A stretch of 64,000 nucleotides of DNA from NCBI RefSeq assembly GCF_001667115.1, contig NZ_LZIJ01000183.1:34612-98611 (forward strand). The letters are read 5' to 3'. Below are positions 47,464-56,800 of this stretch, one piece after another (the stretch's first letter is position 1; each line of letters begins with the position of its first letter). Source of the DNA: Mycobacterium sp. 852002-51163_SCH5372311 (GTDB taxonomy: Bacteria; Actinomycetota; Actinomycetes; Mycobacteriales; Mycobacteriaceae). The position numbers and the translations under genes are program-made. Below the pieces are notes generated by a model. That model saw only the letters and a list, made by a program, of their open reading frames with translations, was not told where the DNA came from and made no database searches.

Positions 47464-47946
47464 ATGTCCGACGCCAAGCATGTGGTTCTCATCCACGGCG
47501 CATGGGCCCGTGGCGACAGTTGGGGTCCTGCCCGGGCGGCATTCGAAGAGTGCGGTTAAACGGTCCACACCCCTTCGCTGCGTCATCATGAACTGCCTTT
47601 GCAGGAAGGTGCCATAAAGATCGCGCCGGTGAGTATGCGCGAGTACACCGACGACCTCGTCGCGCTGGTCGACTCGCTGGAGTCGCCCCCGCTTGTCGTG
47701 GGCCTGTCGCTGGGCGGTCTGTTGGCGCAGCTGGTCGCCACTCGTACCCTTCACGCCGGTGTGGTGGCCGCCTGCCCTATACCCCCAGCACAGATCGCCC
47801 CTAAGACGGCAGCCCGGTATCACCGGGGAACCTATGTCCAGATTCCCTGCGCCGACCACCTCGTCTTCTCCGGGCCGGCGGTCCCGACGACCATGGGCCA
47901 CATCGACGACTGGATTGCGCGAAATCAAGTGCTGACCATTGCCTAG
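47464..47946 (+). pseudogene. Alpha/beta-hydrolase remnant with an in-frame stop and a shortened lid
   Basis: The reading frame begins MSDAKHVVLIHGAWARGD, the typical start of this esterase-like family with its oxyanion loop, then meets TAA at 47557-47559 where a Tyr codon is expected (ECG-stop-TVHTP). It continues in the same frame to 47946 with VVGLSLGGLLAQLVA (nucleophile Ser), PCADHLVFSGPA and MGHIDDWI. The segment between about ACPIPPAQI and KTAARYHRG is much shorter than in relatives, so the lid region is also deleted. About 160 codons remain of a usual 240-270. Confidence 0.8.
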
Positions 47947-47975
47947 TGCCACGGCCAACACGGCGCCGCGAAACG

Positions 47976-48713
47976 TCAGCGCGACGCGAAAGTGATCACC
48001 AGGACGTCACGCACGGCCGGCCCCGAGCCGTCGATCGGCCGTATCGGCGAGACACCGTGCTGGGTGCGACGGTCGTCGCCCAGCAGCAACGTGCCGGGCT
48101 CTTCCAGCGTCGTCGTCGCCAACGTGTGGCCGGAGAGATCGCACACGGTACTTTCGCCGCCGATGGCGTTTCGCCTCCCGACCAGCAGTGACGACACCAG
48201 GGTGACGCCGTCGCGGTGCAGGCCCTCTGGAGTGGGCCGGCCGTCGCCATGGGCCGGCGCCTCGATGCGGAACGGATGCACCTTGACGTTCCATTCGGCC
48301 ACGGCGTCCAGGGAATCGGCCACCCGTCGCAGCACTTGCAGCAGACGGCGCAGCAGCGGGTCGTCGGCGAAGGCGTCGGTCAGCGGTTCGAAGTGGCGAT
48401 CCCGGTCGATGTAAAGGGGGTTGCTGTTCTCCGGCTGCACGAAGGACTCCGCTGGCATCGGCTGTCGCCTTCCGTCGCGCAACAGGTACCGGCCGTAGCG
48501 GCGCAGCCGCTGGATTCCCAGCTCCGCGGCGTATGGGTCGGGCGCCAAATCCTCCCAGTGCCGGGCGAATCGAGTCCACTCGTCCCGATCCACCCCGAGG
48601 CTTCGCATCACGCCGACCGAGCCCATCAACGACACACCCGTCGTGGCAAGCTGCTGGACCGCAACAGCCTCCGGGTCGGCGCCCGTCGGCTTGTCGCAGC
48701 GAATCCGGGCCAC
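47976..48713 (-). CDS. 2-oxoglutarate/Fe(II) dioxygenase (PF10014-like)
   Basis: This protein of about 245 residues has the metal-binding layout H-x-D...H: EGLHRDGVTLVSSLLVGR supplies His and Asp, and a later RRTQHGVSPI supplies the second His, followed by VLVITFASR. The surrounding segments (GGESTVCDLSGHTLATTTL, TLLLGDDRRTQHG) match the amino-acid hydroxylase-like 2OG-Fe family that includes L-isoleucine hydroxylases. The substrate is unknown. GTG 48713 is preferred because an upstream open extension uses a TTG. The stop is 29 bp from the hydrolase remnant. It is transcribed in the same direction as acrA1, 38 bp downstream of it, and may share its transcript. Confidence 0.72.
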   Translation of the reverse strand: MARIRCDKPTGADPEAVAVQQLATTGVSLMGSVGVMRSLGVDRDEWTRFARHWEDLAPDPYAAELGIQRLRRYGRYLLRDGRRQPMPAESFVQPENSNPLYIDRDRHFEPLTDAFADDPLLRRLLQVLRRVADSLDAVAEWNVKVHPFRIEAPAHGDGRPTPEGLHRDGVTLVSSLLVGRRNAIGGESTVCDLSGHTLATTTLEEPGTLLLGDDRRTQHGVSPIRPIDGSGPAVRDVLVITFASR

Positions 48714-48751
48714 AGCGCCGGAGTACCGCAATCCCGTACCGCTAAAACAAA

Positions 48752-50758
48752 TTACCAGTGCACTCCGGGCACCGACCGCATCAGCCGCTTCACCGGTTTG
48801 GGCACCGCCATGCGCGTGACGGCCCGCACTGGACGCTTGGGTCGACGGGAAACTGGTTGGCTGGCAATAGATTTGGGTGGTTCGACCACTCCGCGCGCCG
48901 CAGGTGAATCGGGATAGCCCAGATACAGCTGATGCAGAATTCGCCGCGAGATCCGCGGCGTGAAGTAGTTGCCGGCTTCGGCGAGCGTGCCCATCGGGGT
49001 GTCGATCCGCACCGGCTTCTCGACCAGTCCGCGCACCACCATCGCCGCGGCACGCTCGGCGCTGATCGCCGGCACCACGTTGAGCCGCTTCGACGGCGCG
49101 ATCATCGGTGTGCGCACCAGCGGCATATGGATATTGGTGAAGGTGATGTGGTCGGACAATGTCTCGGACGCAACCACATCGGAGAACGCGTCCAGCGCCG
49201 CCTTGCTGGGCAGGTACGAGCTGTACTTGGGGTTGCGTGCCTGCACACCTGCACTGGAGACGTTGACGACGTGACCGAACCGGCGTTCTCGCCAGTGCGG
49301 CAGCAGCGCCAGCACCATCCGTACTGCGCCAAAGTAGTTGACCGCCATGACCCGTTCGTAGTCGTGCAACCGGTCGGTGGAGTTGACCACCGAGCGACGG
49401 ATCGATCGGCCGGCATTGTTCACCAGGTAGTCGACGTGGTCGAAGCGGCCCAGGATGTCCTTGACCGTGTGCTCCACCGACGTGGAATCGGTGACGTCGC
49501 AGGTGAAGGCGTACGCCTGCCCGCCGTTTGCGCGGATCTCGGCGACCAGTGTGTCCAGCGCCTCGGCGCTACGGGCCAGCGCGAAGACCGTCGCGCCCCG
49601 CTCGGCGACCGCCATGGCCGAAGCCCGGCCGATCCCGCTGGAGGCGCCGGTGATGATGACGTGCTTGCCCTGCAGTGGTCCCTTCGGATCGGCGCGACGG
49701 GCGCGGTCGGGATCGAGGTGTTCGGCCCAGTACCGCCACAGCTTCGGCGCGTAGCTGGCGAACTCCGGCACTTCAATCCCGGTGCCTCGCAAGGCTTCCT
49801 GCGTCTCGTCGCTGATGAACGTGGGCGCGAGGTCGACGACGTCGAGAATCTCGGCGGGAATGCCCAGCTGGGTGGCCGCCATGTTGCGCAGCACCTTGGC
49901 GCGACCGCTCACCTTGAGCACCGAGGTGGCCATCGACCGGGGCAACGCGCCACGCAACGGTGGCAGGCCGGCGGCATCGGCCACCCCGCGGTAGATTCCG
50001 CGCAGCCCAATGGTTTTCGGCGCGGTGAGATGGAACGTCTGCCCGTCGCGGCCAGGGGCGTGCATCAGGGCCACCACCGCGTCGACCACATAGTCGACCG
50101 GAACGATGTTGGTGCGCCCGGTATCCGGCAGCAGCATCGGTGTGAACGACGGCAATACGGCCAACTTCGCCAGCACGCCGAAGAAGTAATAGGGCCCGTC
50201 GATCTTGTCCATTTCGCCGGTGCGCGAATCGCCGACCACCACTGCTGGGCGGTAGATCCGGTAGCGCAGCCCTGTCGTGGAACGGACCAGCGACTCCGCC
50301 TCGAACTTGGTCTGGTGATACGGAGTGGGCAGTTGCTGGCCGACGTCGAAGTCGTCTTCGGTGTACTCGCCCCGAAAGTCGCCGGCCACCGCGATCGACG
50401 ACACGTGGTGAAGCAGGGCGTCAAGCCGGCGCGCCAGTTGCAGGACCGCGCGCGTGCCCTCGACGTTGGCTGCGCGCTGCTCGGCCTCGCCGGCGGTCAT
50501 GTCGTAAATGGCCGCACAGTGCACAAGATGGTCTATGTGGCCCAGTTCGGCGATCGTCTGCTCGGTCAGCTCGAGCTCAGGCAGCTCGCCCACCAGCGGC
50601 TTTGCCCGGTCACCCCACTCCATCGCGAGGCGTTCGAAGCGGCCCAGTGACTGACGGCGGACCAGCACCCACACCTCGGCGTCCGGCTGAGTGGCCAACA
50701 CACGAGACACGACACGGCGCCCGATAAACCCGGTACCGCCGGTAACGACATACCGCAT
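48752..50758 (-). CDS. acrA1: AcrA1, multifunctional fatty-acyl reductase/dehydrogenase (Rv3391 homologue)
   Basis: This 668-residue protein has two parts: an N-terminal extended SDR/fatty-acyl-CoA reductase half (VVTGGTGFIGRRVVSRVL with the GxxGxxG motif, YHQTKFEAESLV with the active-site Tyr/Lys) and a C-terminal classical SDR half (HVIITGASSGIGRASAMAVA, NNAGRSIRRSVV, YSSYLPSKAALDAFSDVV). The same architecture is known for Rv3391. It should reduce long-chain acyl-CoA to aldehyde or alcohol in lipid metabolism. A basic C-terminal tail (RRPKRPVRAVTRM) could contact membranes. No ribosome binding site stands out before ATG 50758. Confidence 0.93.
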   Translation of the reverse strand: MRYVVTGGTGFIGRRVVSRVLATQPDAEVWVLVRRQSLGRFERLAMEWGDRAKPLVGELPELELTEQTIAELGHIDHLVHCAAIYDMTAGEAEQRAANVEGTRAVLQLARRLDALLHHVSSIAVAGDFRGEYTEDDFDVGQQLPTPYHQTKFEAESLVRSTTGLRYRIYRPAVVVGDSRTGEMDKIDGPYYFFGVLAKLAVLPSFTPMLLPDTGRTNIVPVDYVVDAVVALMHAPGRDGQTFHLTAPKTIGLRGIYRGVADAAGLPPLRGALPRSMATSVLKVSGRAKVLRNMAATQLGIPAEILDVVDLAPTFISDETQEALRGTGIEVPEFASYAPKLWRYWAEHLDPDRARRADPKGPLQGKHVIITGASSGIGRASAMAVAERGATVFALARSAEALDTLVAEIRANGGQAYAFTCDVTDSTSVEHTVKDILGRFDHVDYLVNNAGRSIRRSVVNSTDRLHDYERVMAVNYFGAVRMVLALLPHWRERRFGHVVNVSSAGVQARNPKYSSYLPSKAALDAFSDVVASETLSDHITFTNIHMPLVRTPMIAPSKRLNVVPAISAERAAAMVVRGLVEKPVRIDTPMGTLAEAGNYFTPRISRRILHQLYLGYPDSPAARGVVEPPKSIASQPVSRRPKRPVRAVTRMAVPKPVKRLMRSVPGVHW

Positions 50759-50833
50759 TCAGCCATGGTGGCGGCTGCCCGCCGCCCGCGTCAACATCGT
50801 GTGATCAGATCGACCCTCGTGTGATCTACCCGA

Positions 50834-51541
50834 TCAACTGCTGAACTCCCGGATCCCGTCCCAATCCACCAACTTCCAGCCGTTGGTCGGGTTCCCGCTG
50901 ATCACCACCCGGCCGCCGCTCGGCAGGGGATGGTTGTCCAGCAGAGTGTTCTTCGGATTCTGGACGTTCATCAGCGTCCAGATCATGATCGCCGTGCCCT
51001 GGGAGAACACCATCGGCTTGCTGTGGCCGCTGTCGTAGATCTTCTTGACGGCCTTGGTGAACTGCTCGTTGAAGTCTTTTCCGTTGATCGACCCCGGGAT
51101 GCTGTTCTTCATGTCGCCGTGGTTGACCCAGTCCAGCGGCGCCAACATATACGTCGTGCTCGCCATCGATTGAGGTTTGCCATTGAACCAGCCGGCATTG
51201 ATCGGCTGCAGGCCCGGCAGGACCTCGACCTGCTTGCCGAGTTCGCTGGCCAGCGGCGCGGCGGTCTGCTGCGCTTCCGCCATGCCCGACGAGTAGAGGC
51301 TGTCGACGTCTTTGTGGACGATTTTGTGCACCAACTGCTGGGCCTGGTCTTGGCCCTCCTGGCTGAGCCCTGGACCGGGCATGTTGGTGTCGATGATCCC
51401 GTCGGCCTCGGCCTGGGACTGCGCGTTTCGGACGAAGGTCACCGTGATGCTGCGCGCCTGCGGTTCTCCGCCGCAGGCGCCGACGACCAGCGTTGCGGCG
51501 AGCACGGCCGCCGCTTTCCAGACCAAGGTGCGGTTACGCAT
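50834..51541 (-). CDS. lpqD: LpqD, lipoprotein with inactive histidine-phosphatase fold
   Basis: This 235-residue protein has a lipoprotein signal with lipobox VGAC at residues 20-23 (lipidation Cys23), followed by a phosphoglycerate-mutase-like domain. Where active members read RHG, it has TFVRNAQSQAEADG (His replaced by Asn). The second catalytic His motif (SHGG) is VFSQGTAIM (Gln), and the SS...R..QTA segment reads SSGMAEAQQTA. It is therefore predicted to bind but not hydrolyse phosphate. The same substitutions are present in the M. tuberculosis protein as I recall it. It is divergent from htdY (94 bp gap). Confidence 0.9.
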   Translation of the reverse strand: MRNRTLVWKAAAVLAATLVVGACGGEPQARSITVTFVRNAQSQAEADGIIDTNMPGPGLSQEGQDQAQQLVHKIVHKDVDSLYSSGMAEAQQTAAPLASELGKQVEVLPGLQPINAGWFNGKPQSMASTTYMLAPLDWVNHGDMKNSIPGSINGKDFNEQFTKAVKKIYDSGHSKPMVFSQGTAIMIWTLMNVQNPKNTLLDNHPLPSGGRVVISGNPTNGWKLVDWDGIREFSS

Positions 51542-51635
51542 GGCGATAGCCTGCCCTGCCGATGGGGTCGATGTGAAGGGTTTGCGATGGTTGGGTGCAG
51601 AAAAGGCTCGAAATTTTCATCGATAGGAGACTGGT

Positions 51636-52502
51636 ATGGCGATCGACCCCAACGCCGTGGGCGCGGTGACCGAGCCGATGCTGTTCGAATGGACCGACCG
51701 TGACACGATCCTCTACGCGCTCGGGGTCGGTGCGGGCACCGAAGATTTGCAGTTCACCACCGAAAACAGCCATGGCATCACTCAACAGGTGCTGCCGACG
51801 TACGCGGTGATCTGCTGCCCGGCGTTCGGGGCCGCCGCCAAGATCGGAACGTTCAACTGGGCCTTGCTGTTACACGGATCCCAGACCATTCGCCTGCACG
51901 CACCCTTGCCGCCCGCAGGGAAACTCTCCGTCGTCACCGAGGTCGCCGACATCCAGGACAAGGGCGAGGGCAAGAACGCGATCGTCGTGCTGCGCGGCAA
52001 GGGCAGTGATCCGGATTCCGGTGAGCTCGTCGCGGAAACACTGACCACCCTGGTCATCCGTCAGGAGGGTGGGTTCGGCGGGCAGCCGGGCGAGCGGCCG
52101 GCCGCACCGGAGTTTCCGGAGCGCGAGCCCGATGCCCGCATTTCGCTGCCCACCCGGGAAGACCAGGCGCTGATCTACCGGCTGTCCGGCGATCGCAACC
52201 CGCTGCACAGCGACCCTTGGTTCGCCAGGGAGATGGCCGGTTTCCCCAAGCCGATCTTGCACGGGCTGTGCACCTATGGGGTTTCGGGCCGGGCGCTGGT
52301 GGCCGAACTCGGCAAGGGTGACGCCACCAAGGTCACCTCGATCGCGGCGCGGTTCACCTCGCCGGTGTTTCCCGGCGAGACGCTGACCACGCTGATCTGG
52401 CGCACCGAACCCGGCAGGGCGGTGTATCGCACGGTGGTCGACGGCGCCGACGAGCCTCGGGTGGTGCTGGACGACGGCGTGGTCGAATACGTGGAGAGCT
52501 AA
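51636..52502 (+). CDS. htdY: HtdY, MaoC-family 3-hydroxyacyl hydratase (Rv3389c homologue)
   Basis: This 288-residue double-hotdog protein has hydratase-2 motif YRLSGDRNPLHSDPWFARE with the catalytic Asp and His (residues about 181-199), then ILHGLCTYGVSGRALV and a C-terminal VVLDDGVVEYV. HtdY in M. tuberculosis is a 3-hydroxyacyl-ACP/CoA dehydratase or hydratase in lipid metabolism. ATG 51636 follows GGAG at 51627-51630. The N-terminal hotdog (residues 1-145) lacks the catalytic pair, as usual for the single-active-site type. It is divergent from lpqD. Confidence 0.93.
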   Translation: MAIDPNAVGAVTEPMLFEWTDRDTILYALGVGAGTEDLQFTTENSHGITQQVLPTYAVICCPAFGAAAKIGTFNWALLLHGSQTIRLHAPLPPAGKLSVVTEVADIQDKGEGKNAIVVLRGKGSDPDSGELVAETLTTLVIRQEGGFGGQPGERPAAPEFPEREPDARISLPTREDQALIYRLSGDRNPLHSDPWFAREMAGFPKPILHGLCTYGVSGRALVAELGKGDATKVTSIAARFTSPVFPGETLTTLIWRTEPGRAVYRTVVDGADEPRVVLDDGVVEYVES

Positions 52503-52616
52503 GACCCGGCATGCGTAGCGAGCCTGCGGTGAGGGCGTCCGAATCAAAGAAACTCGCGCCGTAGCCGCAGGCTCGGAGCGAAGAACGCAGACTCGACAGC
52601 CGCTTGGTCGCCCTGT

Positions 52617-53774
52617 CTACGCTTTTTCGCGACTGCCGAGCTGACGGGCCAGACGCTCGGTGAACTCGCTGACTCGGGCGGGACTGTCCAGGGCGAACAG
52701 CGCCGCCGTGGCTCGGTCGCCGTCCTCGTTGTGCCGCACCACAATTGGGACACCGTCGTGGCGCACCGCGTCAAAGGCGTCCTCGTCGGTGATGTCGTCG
52801 CCGAGGTAGATCGGCAGCAGCGGCCCGGAGCCGGCATGGTGCAGGTGATCGATTACCCAGCGCAGCGTGTTGCCCTTGTTCCAGTCGATATCGGGTCGCA
52901 GCTCGATGACTTCGCGGCCCGTCGTCACCCGCAGCGCGTCGCGCTGGCCCGCGGCACGCACCGCCGCGGCCACCTCGCCCACCCGGTCTCGGCCGGCATT
53001 GCGGTAATGGACGGCCACACCAAAGCGCTTGTGTTCCACCACAACACCGTCAATCGGCCCCAGCTGGTCGCGAAGTTGGGCGGCCGCTTCGGCCAACACC
53101 GGTATGGCCTGCGCAGCGGCGTCGTTTTGGTGATGGGCCCCGTCGGGTGCGGTCAGCTCGAACCCGTGGCTACCGGCGTACCAGATGCCGGGTAGCCCGA
53201 CCCGGTCGGTCACGTCGGCGAGGTCACGGCCGGACAGCACCGCGACCGGGCAGTGCACGGCCAACTGCTGCAGTGCCTCAACCGCACCGGCGGCCGGCTT
53301 GGCCGAGTCGGGATCGTCGACGATGTCGGACAGCGTGCCGTCGAAATCGAAGAACACCGCGGGCTGCCGGGCGATCAGGCCTTCGGCCAGTCCGAGGGCC
53401 TGGAGCGCGTCGGGCAGTTCGGACATGCGCCGATCTCCGGTCCGTACCTCGACCTCCGCCAAGTCGGCGACGACGGTGTCCGCACCGTGACTGCGCAGGG
53501 CGTCGCGGTGCCCGGTCTGGTCGACGCCTATCACCATTGCGAATCCGCCGTCTCGCGCGGCTGCGACGCCGGCCTCGTCGTGGGCGACGACGACACAACG
53601 GCCCGGCCGCACCGAAAGCCGGTGCGCCGCCTCGAGCAGAGCGCCACCGTCCGGTTCGGCTACGCCGCTGCCGATCCCGACCTCCTGCAATTGCCGGACC
53701 AGCGTCTGGGTGGAGTTCAACGCGCTGTCGAACAGCACCGCGTCGTGGCGGCGCGGGTCGATCGTGACCGGCAT
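52617..53774 (-). CDS. otsB2: OtsB2, trehalose-6-phosphate phosphatase
   Basis: This 385-residue enzyme has an N-terminal HAD-like accessory domain (residues 1-115) and the catalytic HAD domain: motif I FFDFDGTLSDI (Asp143, Asp145), LSGRDLADVTDRV as motif II, and YLGDDITDEDAFDAV as motif IV. It dephosphorylates trehalose 6-phosphate to trehalose. The pattern of an inactive N-terminal HAD repeat plus active domain is the same as in M. tuberculosis OtsB2, where the gene is essential. It is divergent from dnaE2 with a LexA box between them. The last base of its stop is 114 bp from htdY. Confidence 0.95.
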   Translation of the reverse strand: MPVTIDPRRHDAVLFDSALNSTQTLVRQLQEVGIGSGVAEPDGGALLEAAHRLSVRPGRCVVVAHDEAGVAAARDGGFAMVIGVDQTGHRDALRSHGADTVVADLAEVEVRTGDRRMSELPDALQALGLAEGLIARQPAVFFDFDGTLSDIVDDPDSAKPAAGAVEALQQLAVHCPVAVLSGRDLADVTDRVGLPGIWYAGSHGFELTAPDGAHHQNDAAAQAIPVLAEAAAQLRDQLGPIDGVVVEHKRFGVAVHYRNAGRDRVGEVAAAVRAAGQRDALRVTTGREVIELRPDIDWNKGNTLRWVIDHLHHAGSGPLLPIYLGDDITDEDAFDAVRHDGVPIVVRHNEDGDRATAALFALDSPARVSEFTERLARQLGSREKA

Positions 53775-53811
53775 TGACCAACCTTCTCACGGTGGTCAAA
53801 TTGCGAGCCAT

Positions 53812-53827
53812 TCGAACAAACTTTCGA
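53812..53827. promoter_or_regulatory. dnaE2: LexA (SOS) box of dnaE2
   Basis: TCGAACAAACTTTCGA fits the mycobacterial SOS box with one mismatch, the same G-to-T variant as at imuA'. TAGACT (53828-53833) next to it could be a -10 element; its start point would be close to the GTG at 53841, implying a leaderless transcript. Confidence 0.85.
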
Positions 53828-53840
53828 TAGACTGGCAAGC

Positions 53841-56800
53841 GTGGGATGGTTCAACGGGCCGCCGAGCTGGTCGGAGATGGAGCGGGTGCTCGACAGCAAG
53901 CCGCGTCATGCCGGCGCGCCGGTGGCCGCCGAAGCCCCGGAAGACGGTCCGTTATCGCGTAGGCGCCCGACCTACCAGCCCCCCACCGCCGACAGGGTGG
54001 TGCGTTCATCCATCCCGTATGCCGAGTTGCATGCGCATTCGGCGTTCAGCTTCCTGGACGGGGCCAGCACGCCGGAAGAGCTGGTCGAAGAGGCTGCCCG
54101 GCTGGATCTGCGCGCCCTCGCGCTGACCGACCACGACGGCCTGTACGGAGCGGTGCGATTCGCCGAAGCTGCCGCGGAACTCGACGTGCGTACCGTGTTC
54201 GGCGCGGAGCTGTCCGTGGGGTCTGGCGCCCGCACCGAGCAGCCGGACCCGCCCGGCCCGCACCTGCTGGTGCTGGCTCGCGGCCCGGAGGGCTACCGGC
54301 GGCTGTCGCGTCAGCTGGCCGCGGCGCATCTGGCCGGCGGCGAGAAGGGCAAGCCGCGCTACGACTTGAACGCGTTGACCGAAGCGGCCGGCGGACACTG
54401 GCACATACTGACCGGGTGCCGTAAAGGTACTGTGCGACAGGCGCTTTCCCAGAATGGCCCGGAAGCGGCGGAGCGGGCGCTGGCCGATCTGGTGGACCGG
54501 TTCACCGCCGATCGGGTCAGCATCGAGTTGACACATCATGGTCAGCCGCTCGACGACGAACGCAATGCGACGCTGGCCGGGATGGCGCCGCGTTTCGGTG
54601 TCGGCGTCGTCGCCACCACCGCAGCGCATTTCGCGCAGCCGTCGCGCCGACGGCTGGCCATGGCTATGGGCGCCATCCGGGCCCGGCAGTCGCTGGATTC
54701 GGCGGCCGGATGGCTTGCGCCATTGGGCGGATCGCACCTGCGGTCCGGGGAGGAGATGGCCCGGTTGTTCGCGTGGTGTCCCGAGGCGGTCACTGCCGCC
54801 GCCGAGCTCGGCGAGCAGTGCGCATTCGGACTGGCACTCATTGCACCACAGCTGCCGCCGTTCGACGTACCCGGCGGTCACACCGAGGACAGCTGGCTGC
54901 GGTGGCTGGTCATGGCTGGTGCGCGCGACCGCTACGGGCCGCCCGGGGCTGCGCCGCGCGCTTATAGCCAGATCGAGCATGAGCTGAAAGTCATTGCCCA
55001 GCTGCAGTTTCCGGGTTACTTCCTGGTGGTGCACGACATCACCCGGTTCTGTCGGGAGAACAACATCCTTTGTCAGGGCAGGGGGTCGGCGGCCAATTCC
55101 GCGGTCTGTTATGCCCTCGGCGTCACCGCCGTCGACCCGATAGCCAACGAGCTGCTGTTCGAGCGCTTCCTTTCCCCCGCCCGCGACGGGCCGCCCGACA
55201 TCGACATCGACATCGAGTCGGACCAGCGGGAAAAGGTCATCCAGTACGTCTACGACAAATACGGCCGTGACTATGCCGCCCAGGTCGCCAACGTCATCAC
55301 CTACCGGGGCCGGATCGCGGTGCGAGACATGGCCCGTGCCCTGGGCTTCTCGCAGGGCCAGCAGGATGCGTGGAGCAAGCAGATCAGCCACTGGAACGGA
55401 CTTGCGGATTCTGCCGATATCGAGGACATCCCTGAGCAGGTGATCGACCTGGCGACCCAAATCCGAAACCTGCCAAGGCATATGGGCATCCATTCCGGCG
55501 GCATGGTGATCTGCGACCGCCCGATCGCCGATGTGTGCCCCGTCGAATGGGCGCGCATGGAGAATCGCAGCGTCCTGCAGTGGGACAAAGACGACTGCGC
55601 AGCAATAGGTTTGGTGAAGTTCGATCTGCTCGGCCTGGGCATGCTCTCCGCGCTGCACTATGCGAAGGACTTGGTGGCCGAGCACAAGGGCATCGAGGTG
55701 GACCTGGCCAAACTCGACCTCTCCGAGCCGGCGGTGTACGAGATGCTGTCCCGCGCCGATTCCGTCGGAGTGTTCCAGGTGGAGTCGCGCGCGCAGATGG
55801 CCACCTTGCCGCGGCTGCGGCCGCGAGTGTTCTACGACCTGGTGGTGGAGGTAGCGCTGATCCGTCCGGGGCCCATCCAGGGTGGATCGGTGCACCCGTA
55901 TATCCGGCGGCGCAACGGTCTCGACCCGGTCGTCTACGACCACCCGTCGATGGAGCCGGCATTGCGAAAGACGCTGGGAGTACCTCTTTTTCAGGAGCAG
56001 CTGATGCAGCTCGCGGTCGACTGCGCCGGGTTTTCCGCCGCCGAGGCCGACCAGCTGCGGCGGGCCATGGGTTCCAAGCGTTCGGCCGAACGCATGCGAC
56101 GGCTGCGCGGCCGGTTCTACGACGGCATGCGCGCGCTGCACGGTGCACCCGACGAGGTGATCGACCGGACCTACGAAAAGCTGGAAGCGTTCGCCAACTT
56201 CGGCTTCCCCGAGAGCCACGCGCTGTCCTTCGCGTCGCTGGTGTTCTACTCGTCGTGGTTCAAGCTGCATCACCCCGCGGCGTTCTGCGCCGCGCTGCTC
56301 CGGGCCCAGCCGATGGGCTTCTATTCGCCGCAGTCGCTGGTGGCCGACGCCCGGCGGCACGGTGTGCTGGTGCACGGTCCATGCGTCAATGTCAGCCTGG
56401 CGCACGCCACTTTGGAGAATTCGGGCACCGAGGTCCGGCTCGGTCTGGGCGCCGTTCGCCACATCGGCGACGATCTGGCGGAACAGCTGGTCGAAGAGCG
56501 AAAAGCCAACGGCCCCTTCGCCTCGCTGCTGGACCTGACCTCGCGGTTGCAGCTGAGTGTGCCACAGACCGAAGCGCTGGCGACGGCCGGAGCGCTGGGC
56601 TGCTTCGGGATGTCCCGGCGGGAGGCGCTGTGGGCGGCCGGTGCCGCGGCCTCCCAGCGGCCGGATCGGCTACCCGGGGTGGGCTCGTCGTCGCACATCC
56701 CGGAATTGCCGGGAATGAGCGAGCTGGAGTTGGCCGCCGCCGACGTGTGGTCCACCGGCATCTCCCCGGACAGTTATCCGACGCAGTTCCTGCGGGCGGA

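Noticed and set aside
54006..56462. 818-codon minus-strand open frame opposite dnaE2
   Set aside because: DnaE2 motifs on the plus strand are unambiguous; the antisense product is compositionally biased.
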